A stretch of DNA of 64,000 nt from Mariniphaga sp. (lineage in GTDB: Bacteria > Bacteroidota > Bacteroidia > Bacteroidales > Prolixibacteraceae), in assembly GCA_024636975.1 (NCBI GenBank), contig JAGXGA010000014.1, positions 124,001 to 188,000 of the forward strand. The letters are read 5' to 3'. The number at the start of each line of letters is the position of its first letter. Within the stretch, counting starts at the first letter, position 1. The notes below the pieces were generated by a model. It ran no database searches. It had not been told where the DNA came from and saw only the letters and a list, made by a program, of their open reading frames with translations. The position numbers were made by a program, and so were the translations under genes. Positions 51,448-60,618 of the stretch are shown in pieces.

Positions 51448-53337
51448 ATGTATGAACCAATTGTAATTGGCCTGATTCAAAATATAGCAATCCTTATGGC
51501 CTTTGCTATGTTGTATGAGAATTTCTGGCTTCGAAATGACAACCCCCGTAGTTTAATATCTAAAATATTTACCGGATTAGTGATAGGGGGCATTGGCATA
51601 GTGCTGATGTTTACACCATGGAAAATGTTACCAGGACTGGTATTTGATGCCCGTTCAGTTATGTTGGCCATTTCGGGTTTATTTTTTGGGGCAATACCAA
51701 CTGTTATTGCCATGGCCGTGGTATCTGCTGTTCGCATTTTCATGGGTGGTGATGGCATGTGGATGGGTATTAATGTTATAATTTTATCAGGTACTATCGG
51801 AATTTTATGGGGAAAGCTGCGCACGGACTGGCAGCACAAAAATATGAAGGTTGAATTGCTTATGCTGGGTATTGTGGTTCACCTGGCTATGCTTGGTTCT
51901 ACTTTATTACTGCCAAATGAACAAATAATAACCACCCTGAAGACCATTGCTTTGCCTGTGATGCTCATTTATATACCAGGAACCATGTTGCTGGGATTGA
52001 TCTTGGCAGCACGAAAAAATAATATGGAAAACCGGATGGCCAAATCGAAACTGTATAATGCAGAGCGAAAGTTTAGCCAAGAGCTGATACGGAAACAAAA
52101 GCAGTTACATAAACAGGTTAATAAATATGCCAAGCTTACCCGGAAATTTAAGGAGCAGAATAATGAAATAAAAATAGCAAAGGAGAAGGCGGAAGAAAGC
52201 GATCGTTTGAAATCGGCTTTTCTGGCCAATCTTTCCCATGAAATAAGAACACCCATGAATGCCATTATTGGATTTACCGAATTATTGGAGATAGATGAAC
52301 TTTCGGGGGCGCAGCGGGAACAGTACATCCAGATTGTAAAGAATAGTGGCGAGTACCTGCTATCCATTATTAATGACATCATAGAAATATCACATATAGA
52401 ATCGGGTCAGGTAGAAATAAAGGCAAAGGAGATACATATTGAGAATTTCCTCGAAGAGCTATTTAGCTCTTTGAAGTTTTCAGTTCCGGAAGGCAAGAAA
52501 ATAACGTTGGAACTGGTTAAATCACCGGCAGGATTACCCTCCGATATATTAATGGATGAGGTAAAACTAAAGCAGATACTTATAAACCTGATAAACAATT
52601 CCTTTAAGTTTACGCTTGAAGGGAAGGTCAGCTTTGGATGTTTTGTGAATGATAAATCTCAGCTTGCATTTTTTGTAAAGGATACCGGAATAGGAATTGA
52701 TCCCAAAAACCACCAGGTTATATTTGAGCGTTTCCGCCAGGTTGAGAACAGAAAAAAACATATAAGCGGAGGATCAGGGCTTGGGCTTGCAATTGTAAAA
52801 GCATATGTTGATTTGATGGGAGGTACTATTGAAATAAAATCGGCACCGGGAAAAGGTACAAAATTCACTTTTACCTTTCCTTTACAGATATCGGAAATTA
52901 AGGAAATACCTAAAAAACCAGAAATGACAACTTACAGGGAGAATGAGCATAAGAACTTTATTCTTGTGGCAGAGGATGAAGACATCAATTGGTATTTGCT
53001 CGACCAGATGCTTTCACCACATAATTTCCAACTGATGAGGGCGGTTAATGGCAAGGAGGCCGTTGAGTTTTGCAAGACAAATGATAACATCAACCTGGTA
53101 CTGATGGATATAAAAATGCCCTTGATGAACGGGTATGAAGCGCTTGAAGAAATCAGGCGGTTTAAGCCGGCATTGCCTGTAATAGCTCAAACAGCATATG
53201 CTTTGCCCGCTGATGTGGAGCGTTTGAAAAAATCATTTTCAGATTACATCACCAAACCAATAAACCGGCACTTGCTGTTGGAAAAGATTACATCTGCATG
53301 GAACAATCATAATAATACAGAGGAACTTGTTTCGTAA
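51448..53337 (+). CDS. LytS-like membrane hybrid histidine kinase
   Basis: The start at 51448 (MYEPIVIG) is preferred over a TTG at 51409, which falls inside the promoter. The first 200 residues are membrane helices of the 5TM LytS-like type, with NPRSLISKIFTGLVIGGIGIVLM and RSVMLAISGLFFGAIPT typical of the family. A coiled coil leads into the kinase: H box in FLANLSHEIRTPMNAI, N box in INLINNSFKF, and G boxes in VKDTGIGID and GGSGLGLAIVKAYV. A C-terminal receiver domain has the phosphorylated Asp in LVLMDIKMP. So it senses a membrane signal and phosphorylates itself; the output regulator is not encoded here. Confidence 0.9.
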   Translation: MYEPIVIGLIQNIAILMAFAMLYENFWLRNDNPRSLISKIFTGLVIGGIGIVLMFTPWKMLPGLVFDARSVMLAISGLFFGAIPTVIAMAVVSAVRIFMGGDGMWMGINVIILSGTIGILWGKLRTDWQHKNMKVELLMLGIVVHLAMLGSTLLLPNEQIITTLKTIALPVMLIYIPGTMLLGLILAARKNNMENRMAKSKLYNAERKFSQELIRKQKQLHKQVNKYAKLTRKFKEQNNEIKIAKEKAEESDRLKSAFLANLSHEIRTPMNAIIGFTELLEIDELSGAQREQYIQIVKNSGEYLLSIINDIIEISHIESGQVEIKAKEIHIENFLEELFSSLKFSVPEGKKITLELVKSPAGLPSDILMDEVKLKQILINLINNSFKFTLEGKVSFGCFVNDKSQLAFFVKDTGIGIDPKNHQVIFERFRQVENRKKHISGGSGLGLAIVKAYVDLMGGTIEIKSAPGKGTKFTFTFPLQISEIKEIPKKPEMTTYRENEHKNFILVAEDEDINWYLLDQMLSPHNFQLMRAVNGKEAVEFCKTNDNINLVLMDIKMPLMNGYEALEEIRRFKPALPVIAQTAYALPADVERLKKSFSDYITKPINRHLLLEKITSAWNNHNNTEELVS

Positions 53338-53353
53338 TAAATGCGTTTATAAT

Positions 53354-54565
53354 CTACTTCAGGTAGAGGTTACTGTCGCCGTAACTCAGAAACCTGAAAT
53401 TATTTCGTAAAGCAAAGTCATATACTTTTTTCCAGTCGTTACCTATAAAAGCGCCAATAAGTAATAGAAGTGTGCTTTGAGGTTGATGAAAATTGGTAAC
53501 CATTCCTTCTATTAGCTTGAATTTATAGCCCGGCAGAATAATGATCCGGGTTGAAAAGCGGAATGATTCCAGCTTGTGGCGATTTAAAAAATCAATAATA
53601 TTATGTAGCGCTTTTGGAACATCAATAGTTGCCTCGTTCTCGTATGGTTCCCACTGCTGAATGTCAAGATTCTCCGGAGAGATTTCCTGGTCATTTAGTT
53701 TTAATCCCAGCCAGTAAAGGCTTTCAAGAGAACGTACTGAAGTGGTTCCCACAGCAATGATTTTTCGGGAGGTCGAAGCCAGTTCTTCAATGAATTGTTT
53801 AGGAACAACTACTGTTTCATTATGCATGGTATGCCCATCAATAGTTTCCGACTTAACCGGTTGGAAAGTACCGGCTCCGACGTGTAGCGTTATATCCCTT
53901 AAAGCAGTATTTTTTTTCGAAAGTGTGGCCAATAACTTTTCAGTGAAATGCAATCCTGCTGTAGGAGCTGCTACAGAACCGTCGGCTTTTGCATATACGG
54001 TTTGATATGCTTCTTCATCGGCTGGTTCAGTTTTCCGGTGCAGGTAGGGAGGAATTGGCAGAACACCTGCTTTTTCGATGATTTCAGCAAATGTAAAGCC
54101 GGAAGTCCAGCTAAATTCAATTAAAAATGAGTTGTTTTCATTATCAGCTTTTTCTGCCTTTAGTTCAACTGAATTGCCATTTATTTGAAATTTCAATACC
54201 AAAATTTCATCTTTCCATTTCTTTGCATTACCTACCATGCATTTCCAGATTGCTTTTTCATATTGTTGAAAAGCTATCTGGTAGTCGGACGGAAGCACTG
54301 GTTCAAGGCAAAACACCTCTATTCTGGCACCGGTTTCTTTTCTGAAAAACAGGCGGGCATGAATCACACGTGTGTTATTGAAAACCAGCATGGAATCGGT
54401 TGGAAGGTAGTCACTGATATTTTTAAATAAATCTTTTTTAATATTACCCTTTTCCCACACCAGCAGATTTGAATGGTCGCGTTCCGGCAATGGATATTTA
54501 GCAATCCGCTCATCGGGAAGATCGTAAGTAAATTCGCTGATTCTTATATTTCTGATATCTGTCAA
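53354..54565 (-). CDS. queA: tRNA preQ1 ribosyltransferase-isomerase QueA
   Basis: QueA builds epoxyqueuosine on tRNA with S-adenosylmethionine, the next-to-last step of queuosine synthesis. Recognisable stretches are FTYDLPDERIAKYPLPERDHSNLLV, FNNTRVIHARLFFRKETGARIEVF, and DGSVAAPTAGLHFTEKLL, then TSVRSLESLYW and MVTNFHQPQSTLLLLIGAFIG. At 403 residues it is longer than the E. coli enzyme, as is usual for Bacteroidota. The -7 box TACTTTTG lies on the minus strand at 54596-54589, near the divergent DUF2027-Smr gene, so they share a short promoter region. No riboswitch is seen before it. Confidence 0.94.
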   Translation of the reverse strand: MTDIRNIRISEFTYDLPDERIAKYPLPERDHSNLLVWEKGNIKKDLFKNISDYLPTDSMLVFNNTRVIHARLFFRKETGARIEVFCLEPVLPSDYQIAFQQYEKAIWKCMVGNAKKWKDEILVLKFQINGNSVELKAEKADNENNSFLIEFSWTSGFTFAEIIEKAGVLPIPPYLHRKTEPADEEAYQTVYAKADGSVAAPTAGLHFTEKLLATLSKKNTALRDITLHVGAGTFQPVKSETIDGHTMHNETVVVPKQFIEELASTSRKIIAVGTTSVRSLESLYWLGLKLNDQEISPENLDIQQWEPYENEATIDVPKALHNIIDFLNRHKLESFRFSTRIIILPGYKFKLIEGMVTNFHQPQSTLLLLIGAFIGNDWKKVYDFALRNNFRFLSYGDSNLYLK

Positions 54566-54588
54566 AGCTTCTGTTTTTTATAGTTCCG

Positions 54589-54633
54589 CAAAAGTAATTC
54601 AAAAAATGAATGGATAAAAAAATAGTACTTTTG
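54589..54633. promoter_or_regulatory. Back-to-back -7 boxes for queA and the DUF2027-Smr gene
   Basis: TACTTTTG occurs on both strands: minus 54596-54589 for queA and plus 54626-54633 for the DUF2027-Smr gene. Both match TAnnTTTG exactly and fit the two starts at 54565 and 54650. Confidence 0.45.
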
Positions 54634-54649
54634 CATAAAATTCAGAAAA

Positions 54650-55687
54650 ATGATAAAAGTAGGCGACAGGGTAAAATTTTTAAATGACGTTGGGGGAGGA
54701 ATAGTAACCGGTTTTATTGGCAAAAACATGGTAAATGTTGAAAATGAAGACGGATTTGAAGTTCCTTATCCGGTATCAAAACTTCTTAATATCGATGATC
54801 CGGCTCTGAACAAGGGAGACGTTATATCTCAAAAGCCTGTTTTAGCAGAGGCTCCTAAACCTGAAAAGGAAGAAATAGTAAAAGGGAAAATTCTGGCCGG
54901 TAAGGATTCACCCGATTTTTATTTCTGTGTTGTACCTTATGATTCAAAGAATCCATTGGGTGGTGATATCGATTTCTACCTGGTAAACGACAGTAATTAT
55001 ACGGTAATGTATCAGTATGCGCATTTTATAGATGATACTTATCAAACCGTTTTGCACGGTTCACTTCAGTCAAACTCGAAAGAAGAACTTGAAACCATAG
55101 GGCAAAATGACCTGTCTGAACTGCCCGAATATTACTTTCAGCTTATTTATTTTCGTGACAAAGAGAAGGAACGTCATCCCTCAATCTCAAAGAAAATAAA
55201 GGTAAATCCGGTAAAATTCTATAAAGAAAAGAGTTTTCAACCGAACCCGTTTTTTAAAAAGAACGCCTTAGTATACCAGATTACAGAAAATATACTTAAT
55301 GTAGAAATTGATAAACTCACGGAAGATGATTTCAGAAAAGTGGTTAAAGTAAAGGAAAAAACTCCGGCGGAAAAGATATCCCCAAAACCCCAGCAACCTG
55401 AAATTATTGAAGTGGATCTTCATATTCACGAATTGATTGATAATTCAACAGGTCTGAGAAATAAGGAGATTCTGGATATTCAGATGGAGAAAGTCGAACG
55501 GGAAATGCATTCGGCTATACAATCGCGGGCCAAACGCATTGTGTTTATCCATGGAGTAGGGCAGGGTGTACTTAAACAAGAGGTGGGTAAACTGCTAAAA
55601 GCAAAGTTTTCGAAGTATAATTTTCAGGATGCTTCATTTAAAGAATACGGATATGGGGCTACCATGGTGATTATCCGAAAAAAGTAG
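54650..55687 (+). CDS. DUF2027 and Smr domain protein
   Basis: This 345-residue protein has an N-terminal DUF2027 region (IKVGDRVKFLNDVGGGIVTGFIGKNMVNVENEDGFEVPYPV), a middle beta-rich part and a C-terminal Smr domain (VDLHIHELI, then IVFIHGVGQGVLKQEV). Smr domains nick branched or mismatched DNA or bind RNA. The DLHIHE and HGxGxG features of the active form are both present. It is a standard Bacteroidota protein. It ends 70 bases before rnpB. Confidence 0.9.
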   Translation: MIKVGDRVKFLNDVGGGIVTGFIGKNMVNVENEDGFEVPYPVSKLLNIDDPALNKGDVISQKPVLAEAPKPEKEEIVKGKILAGKDSPDFYFCVVPYDSKNPLGGDIDFYLVNDSNYTVMYQYAHFIDDTYQTVLHGSLQSNSKEELETIGQNDLSELPEYYFQLIYFRDKEKERHPSISKKIKVNPVKFYKEKSFQPNPFFKKNALVYQITENILNVEIDKLTEDDFRKVVKVKEKTPAEKISPKPQQPEIIEVDLHIHELIDNSTGLRNKEILDIQMEKVEREMHSAIQSRAKRIVFIHGVGQGVLKQEVGKLLKAKFSKYNFQDASFKEYGYGATMVIIRKK

Positions 55688-55723
55688 TTTATAATTCACG
55701 AGAATAATCTTTTTCGCGGGGAT

Positions 55724-55754
55724 TTTCAAATTAAAGTAAATTCAGTTATTTTTG
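55724..55754 (+). promoter_or_regulatory. Promoter of the RNase P RNA gene
   Basis: TATTTTTG at 55747-55754 matches the -7 box exactly, and TTTC at 55724-55727 lies 19 bases before it as a near -33 element. The start falls at about 55758, where the first helix of the RNA begins. Confidence 0.6.
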
Positions 55755-56185
55755 CATCCGGCAGGTTGCTTTATCGCTCCCTGTGTATACAGGGGGAGGA
55801 AAGTCCGGGCAACGTAGGGCGCCGTGCTTCCTAACGGGAAGATCTCTGAAAGGGGATAAAAGCGTAACAGAAAATAACCACCTGTTTGCTTTTTGGTAAG
55901 CAGGAACGGGTGAAAAGGTGGGGTAAAGGCCCACCGGTGGTTGTGGCAACACAGCCAGCCGTACGCCTCACGGGTTGCAAAGCCAAATATATCCTGATTG
56001 CGCCGCTGTAGCAGCGTAGCAAGGTTGCCCGCTTTGTTTCCGGATGCACACCGGATGTCAGGAGGGGTAGGCTGCAGCGATCCCGTCAGTGATGACGGGA
56101 CCAGATAAATGATAAAGGATGCTTCATACGGCTTATAGCAGTGTGGAGGATTACAGAACCCGGCTTACAGGCCTGCCGTTTTTAT
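55755..56185 (+). ncRNA. rnpB: RNase P RNA (class A)
   Basis: This is the catalytic RNA that trims the 5' ends of tRNA precursors. The first helix pairs CGGCAGG at 55759-55765 with CCTGCCG at 56172-56178. The universal P4 strands are GAGGAAAGTCCGGGC (55796-55810) and ACAGAACCCGGCTTAC (56153-56168). The total of about 420 bases fits a type A RNA. A promoter ends just before it, and T-rich sequence follows. Confidence 0.95.
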
Positions 56186-56199
56186 TAAAAAATCAGTAA

Positions 56200-56233
56200 A
56201 AGGTTGTCTCATAATTAGAGGCAGCCTTTTTCT
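56200..56233 (+). terminator. Terminator after rnpB
   Basis: AAGGTTGTCTC (56200-56210) pairs with GAGGCAGCCTT (56218-56228), including two G-U pairs, and is followed by TTTTTC. It lies between rnpB and the convergent epimerase gene and could serve both. Confidence 0.65.
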
Positions 56234-56338
56234 TTGCTTCATTTAGTTTATGAAATAAATAATCTGATGCTCCTGTAGATTAATCGTTAATCACGGCTTA
56301 ATCAGAAACCGTGAATTCAACTGTTGCAGAAACAGCAT

Positions 56339-57352
56339 TTAGTTTATATTATAGTAGTTTTTGTACCATTCCACAAATCTGCCGATCCCCGATTCCAATG
56401 GTGTATTGGGATGATAGCCGAAGTCTTTTTCAAGGTCGCTAACATCAGCAAAAGTTTTATAAACATCACCTGGTTGCATTTGCTTGAATTCCTTTATAGC
56501 TTCTTTTTTTATTGAATTCTCAATTGTTTCGATGAAATCCATAAGCTTTACAGGTGAGGAGTTGCCAATGTTGTAAACTTTATAAGGAGGATGCAGATCC
56601 GGTGTTCCTTTTAATACATTTACAATTCCTTCCACTATATCATCGATGTAGGTAAAATCCCGGTACAAATCTCCCTGGTTGAATACTTGTATAGGTTTTC
56701 CTTCCACTATAGCCCTGGTGAAAAGGAAGTACGCCATATCGGGTCTTCCCCATGGACCATAAACCGTAAAAAAGCGTAACCCGGTGGTGGGCAGACCAAA
56801 TAAATGGCTGTATGTATGTGCCATGAGCTCATTGCTCTTTTTTGAGGCAGCATAGAGGCTTATAGGATTATCTACTGCATCGGAAGTTGACAGCGGCATT
56901 TTTTTGCTGTTGCCGTATACACTTGATGAACTGGCATACACAAGGTGCTTTATTTTATAACGCTTGCAGGCTTCAAGGATATTTAAAAATCCCAGAATAT
57001 TACTGCTGATATAGGCATGTGGATTTTCAATGCTGTAACGCACTCCTGCCTGTGCAGCCAGATTACATACGGAATCGAAATGTTCGGATTCAAATAATTT
57101 ATAAAGTACATCCTTGTCTTCCAGATTCATTCTAATGAACGAATAGTTTGCATTGCGCGAGCTGACTACTTTTTGACTCCATTTGGTTGCTTCATCCGAA
57201 ATTCCTGCTTCCCGTAAGCGGTCCATCTTAAGGCCGGTCGAATAGTAGTCGTTAATATTGTCAATTCCTACTACTTCATGTCCTTGTTCAACCAATTTAG
57301 CGGCAAGATGAAATCCTATAAATCCGGCAGTACCTGTTACTAGTATTTTCAT
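56339..57352 (-). CDS. UDP-glucuronate 4-epimerase-type nucleotide-sugar epimerase
   Basis: This 337-residue extended-SDR enzyme has GTAGFIGFHLA at the start, LAAQAGVRYSIENPHAYISSNILG, the catalytic Ser in YASSSSVYG and the YxxxK pair in SLYAASKKSNEL. The sequence closest by eye is the CapI/UDP-glucuronate 4-epimerase group, which makes UDP-galacturonate for capsule or surface polysaccharide. It is followed by no gene in the same direction. Its ATG is at the stop of cysN (57353), so it is the third gene of a cysD-cysN-epimerase operon. That suggests the sulfate genes may serve a sulfated polysaccharide. Confidence 0.85.
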   Translation of the reverse strand: MKILVTGTAGFIGFHLAAKLVEQGHEVVGIDNINDYYSTGLKMDRLREAGISDEATKWSQKVVSSRNANYSFIRMNLEDKDVLYKLFESEHFDSVCNLAAQAGVRYSIENPHAYISSNILGFLNILEACKRYKIKHLVYASSSSVYGNSKKMPLSTSDAVDNPISLYAASKKSNELMAHTYSHLFGLPTTGLRFFTVYGPWGRPDMAYFLFTRAIVEGKPIQVFNQGDLYRDFTYIDDIVEGIVNVLKGTPDLHPPYKVYNIGNSSPVKLMDFIETIENSIKKEAIKEFKQMQPGDVYKTFADVSDLEKDFGYHPNTPLESGIGRFVEWYKNYYNIN

Positions 57353-59287
57353 TTAGGCTTTATTTAACGGGAAAATTTTATTTTTTTCCAGATATCCAAC
57401 AATATTGGTAAGGTTCAGTTCATTTTCAACCGGATTAAAAATCAGTTTTGCGTCTTTCGGTTCATGGTATTCCAAATCTACACCAGGGAGATTATCCACT
57501 TCGCCACGGTCGGCTTTTTCATATAATTCAGGTTTGTTGTTGCGGCAATATTCAAGCGTTGCATTCATATAAAAAAGATGAAACCGTTCTTCCCCTATGA
57601 TTTCTGCAATTTGCTTACGTAACGAATCATTTCTTGAAATAAATGAAGCAATTACAATAATTCCCTGGTCATTCAGGATTTTACAGATATGGGCTACCCT
57701 GCGAAGGTTCTCTGCCCTGTCGGCGGGCGAATAATCCAATTCGTGATTCAGGCCCGACCGTACTGAACTGCCATCCAGTAAAACAGCCTTAGCACCAAGA
57801 TCAAACAATCTTTTTTCGAGACTGAAGGCCAGCTCATTTTTTCCTGAGCCATGTAGGCCAGTAAACCAAAAGGTTTCTCCCCGCTGATTGTATTTTTCCT
57901 GACGTTTTTCCGATTGAATTAATGATTTACCAAGTCGGATGGTTTCCTTGTCAACATCGGTAATCCGTGAGGGCAGATCTTTACTTTCCAACTTATCAAG
58001 GATCATCCCCACAGCTACGGTATTATTTGTAACCGGGTGGATCAATACAAATGAGCCGGTATTTTTATTCTTTTTATACGGATCGAAGAAAAGGGTTTTA
58101 GCAGTAGTGATTACACCAAGTCCTATTTCATTGAGTGTAAGTTTTTCAATTTCCGATTTCTGAAGGGTATTCACATCCACTTTATGCCGCATAACATCAA
58201 TGCGGGAACGGGTTGTATTTGAAGTGTGCTTCAGGAAATACTGCACCGAAAGGTCCATTGGGTCTTCATCCATCCAGACAAGCATGGCTTCAAAATGCCG
58301 CTCCATTCGTGGCAGATTGTCGGGTTTTACCAGCATTTCACCTCGTGAGATATCGATTTCATCTTCCAGTACGAGAGTTACCGACTGAGGCGGGAAAGCC
58401 TTTTCCAGGTTACCATCATAGGTAGGAATGGCTTTTACTTTTGATTGTTTTCTGGAGGGAAGTGCCATTACCATTTCACCCGGGCTGATGATACCTGATA
58501 CCAACTTCCCTGAGAAACCCCTGAAATCTTTGTCGGGGCGGAGTACATACTGAACAGGGAACCTGAAATCATCGTAGTTGCGGTCGCTGCTGACATACAC
58601 TGTCTCCAGGAATTCGAGCAATGATTTGCCGTGGTACCAGGGTGTTTTCGATGATACTTCAACCACATTATCACCTTTCAGGGCTGAAAGCGGTATAAAT
58701 TCAACATCGGGAATATCAAGCTGAGTGATAAAGTTTTTATAGTCTTCACAAATTTCGTCAAATACTTCTTTACTGAATTTTACCAGGTCCATTTTGTTTA
58801 CAGCCAACACCACGTGTTTGATACCAAGCAGCGAAACCAGGAATGTATGGCGCCTGGTTTGGGTAATTACCCCCTTAGTGGCATCAATAAGGATAATGGC
58901 AAGGTTGGCTGTTGAACCACCGGTGATCATGTTACGGGTATACTGTTCATGCCCCGGGGTATCGGCAATAATAAATTTACGGTTGGCAGTAGAAAAATAA
59001 CGGTAAGCCACATCTATTGTAATGCCCTGTTCGCGTTCGGCTTTAAGACCATCGAGGAGCAGCGCATAGTCAATATCTTCGCCTGCATGCCCCATGCGTT
59101 TGCTGTCGCGTTCCAATGCAGCAAGCTGATCTTCGTAGAGCATTTTGCTGTCGAACATCAGCCTGCCGATGAGCGTTGATTTGCCATCGTCGACTGATCC
59201 TGCAGTGAGTAACCGAAGCAGGTCTTTTTTCTGATCCTGATCAAGAAAAGTTTTTATATCGAGATTCGATGTTGTCGGTGTCGTCAT
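57353..59287 (-). CDS. cysN: Sulfate adenylyltransferase GTPase subunit with a degenerate CysC-like domain
   Basis: CysN with CysD makes adenylyl sulfate from ATP and sulfate, driven by GTP. The G domain opens with [21 protein letters not shown] (residues 28-48) and has [17 protein letters not shown] and VNKMDL. After the beta-barrel domains, residues about 460-635 look like an adenylyl-sulfate kinase. Key residues are changed: Walker A reads GLHGSGKNE (Asn in place of Ser/Thr) and the DGDNVR motif reads DGSSVR. The kinase domain may be inactive or altered. The gene follows cysD by 135 bases and its stop touches the epimerase ATG. Confidence 0.9.
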   Translation of the reverse strand: MTTPTTSNLDIKTFLDQDQKKDLLRLLTAGSVDDGKSTLIGRLMFDSKMLYEDQLAALERDSKRMGHAGEDIDYALLLDGLKAEREQGITIDVAYRYFSTANRKFIIADTPGHEQYTRNMITGGSTANLAIILIDATKGVITQTRRHTFLVSLLGIKHVVLAVNKMDLVKFSKEVFDEICEDYKNFITQLDIPDVEFIPLSALKGDNVVEVSSKTPWYHGKSLLEFLETVYVSSDRNYDDFRFPVQYVLRPDKDFRGFSGKLVSGIISPGEMVMALPSRKQSKVKAIPTYDGNLEKAFPPQSVTLVLEDEIDISRGEMLVKPDNLPRMERHFEAMLVWMDEDPMDLSVQYFLKHTSNTTRSRIDVMRHKVDVNTLQKSEIEKLTLNEIGLGVITTAKTLFFDPYKKNKNTGSFVLIHPVTNNTVAVGMILDKLESKDLPSRITDVDKETIRLGKSLIQSEKRQEKYNQRGETFWFTGLHGSGKNELAFSLEKRLFDLGAKAVLLDGSSVRSGLNHELDYSPADRAENLRRVAHICKILNDQGIIVIASFISRNDSLRKQIAEIIGEERFHLFYMNATLEYCRNNKPELYEKADRGEVDNLPGVDLEYHEPKDAKLIFNPVENELNLTNIVGYLEKNKIFPLNKA

Positions 59288-59422
59288 GTTGTTATTGTTC
59301 TTGATGTTGTTTTAATGACTGTCGAAGAAGCTTTGTTACTTACTTCCTGTTACTGTCGAAGCCCAGTCAGTAAAATCGTATTTTTATTATTATGGAATAA
59401 AGTGCAGCAGACAAATACAATT

Positions 59423-60331
59423 CTAAAAATACCCTTCTCTTTTTTTCTGCTCCATGCTGCCTTCCTGGTCGAAATCAATTACACGGGTAGTGCGTTCCGA
59501 TACAGTGACTGTCATCATTTCTTCAACTATCTTCTCAATGGTATCGGCTTCCGACTCCACAGCACCTGTCAGCGGGTAACAGCCAAGGGTGCGGAACCGT
59601 ACTTTTCGCATCTGCACCTTACCGGCAATCTCTTTTGGCATACGCTCATCGTCGACCATTATCAGGTTGCCATCCATATCAACAATAGGCCGTTCTTTGG
59701 CATAATAAAGAGGGACAATCGGAATATTCTCAAGGCGGATATACTGCCAGATATCCAGTTCAGTCCAGTTACTTAAAGGAAATACCCGGATTGATTCGCC
59801 TTTATGTACCCTTGCATTGTAAATGTCCCATAATTCGGGGCGCTGGTTTTTAGGATCCCACTGATGGAAACGGTCACGGAAAGAAAAGATACGTTCTTTT
59901 GCCCGTGATTTCTCCTCGTCGCGGCGAGCACCTCCAAAAGCTGCATCAAATTTATATTTGCTTAAGCCTTCAAGCAAAGCCTGGGTTTTCATTGTATCAG
60001 TATGCACCTTACTCCCATGGGTAAACGGGCCTATACCGCTTTCAAATCCCTGTTTGTTGTAATGCACTATAAGGTTCCAACCTTTTTCCTTTGCATACCG
60101 GTCGCGGAATTCAACCATTTCCCTGAATTTCCATTTGGAATCAATATGCATGAGCGGAAATGGAACCTTCCCCGGATAAAAAGCCTTTTCTGCCAGCCGA
60201 ACCATCACCGATGAATCTTTTCCAATGGAATAAAGCATTACCGGGTTCTCGAATTCGGCCGCTACTTCTCTGATTATATGGATGGCTTCGGCTTCCAGCT
60301 CTCGCAGGTTTGTTAAACTGTATTCCTTCAT
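59423..60331 (-). CDS. cysD: Sulfate adenylyltransferase small subunit
   Basis: CysD is the PP-loop ATPase subunit that forms the adenylyl-sulfate bond. The N-terminal PP motif is [17 protein letters not shown] and the family core [24 protein letters not shown] is near residue 130. The C-terminus (EGYF) is the normal end. The 302-residue length is normal. On the minus strand, TATATTTG at 60399-60392 is an exact -7 box about 61 bases before the ATG, and a perfect 18-bp palindrome lies further upstream at 60498-60515. Confidence 0.95.
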   Translation of the reverse strand: MKEYSLTNLRELEAEAIHIIREVAAEFENPVMLYSIGKDSSVMVRLAEKAFYPGKVPFPLMHIDSKWKFREMVEFRDRYAKEKGWNLIVHYNKQGFESGIGPFTHGSKVHTDTMKTQALLEGLSKYKFDAAFGGARRDEEKSRAKERIFSFRDRFHQWDPKNQRPELWDIYNARVHKGESIRVFPLSNWTELDIWQYIRLENIPIVPLYYAKERPIVDMDGNLIMVDDERMPKEIAGKVQMRKVRFRTLGCYPLTGAVESEADTIEKIVEEMMTVTVSERTTRVIDFDQEGSMEQKKREGYF

Positions 60332-60391
60332 GAAAGCATTTTAATAAATTTGAGCCTGTTTATTTAAATTCTGTAAAAATAGATAAAGAGG

Positions 60392-60399
60392 CAAATATA
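60392..60399 (-). promoter_or_regulatory. -7 box of cysD
   Basis: TATATTTG on the minus strand is an exact match. The start would be near 60388, giving a leader of about 57 bases. The -33 element is weak. Confidence 0.4.
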
Positions 60400-60497
60400 A
60401 TATATTTAACAAGAGTAAAAGGTAATGTTATTGCCGGTTATAAATTTGAATTAACATTGAGTGCGGACAATTATTGGATTTGGTTAGTGAAAGATTA

Positions 60498-60515
60498 TTA
60501 TACAAATTTGTATAA
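60498..60515. promoter_or_regulatory. Perfect 18-bp palindrome upstream of cysD
   Basis: TTATACAAATTTGTATAA is its own reverse complement. It lies about 100 bases before the probable cysD start, where an activator or repressor site could lie. It is also close to the terminator-like structure after DUF4914. Confidence 0.4.
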
Positions 60516-60602
60516 AAAATGACCGGGAAGAAGCAGTTGTAGTTATGAAATTATTAGGATCGAATAAGGAATAAGAAATCAGTTACTGCGTCTGTCCCGG
60601 TC
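60516..60602 (-). terminator. Long hairpin after the DUF4914 gene, probable terminator
   Basis: On the minus strand GACCGGGA (60602-60595) pairs with TCCCGGTC (60528-60521). An inner GCAGT/ACTGC pair (60589-60585 with 60537-60533) extends it. It is followed by ATTTTTTATA. The loop is long and AT-rich. It lies 17 bases past the DUF4914 stop. Confidence 0.45.
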
Positions 60603-60618
60603 TTGCTATTTTATATTT

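Noticed and set aside
59315-59776. 153-residue reading frame before and over cysD
   Set aside because: Mostly antisense to cysD and without motifs.
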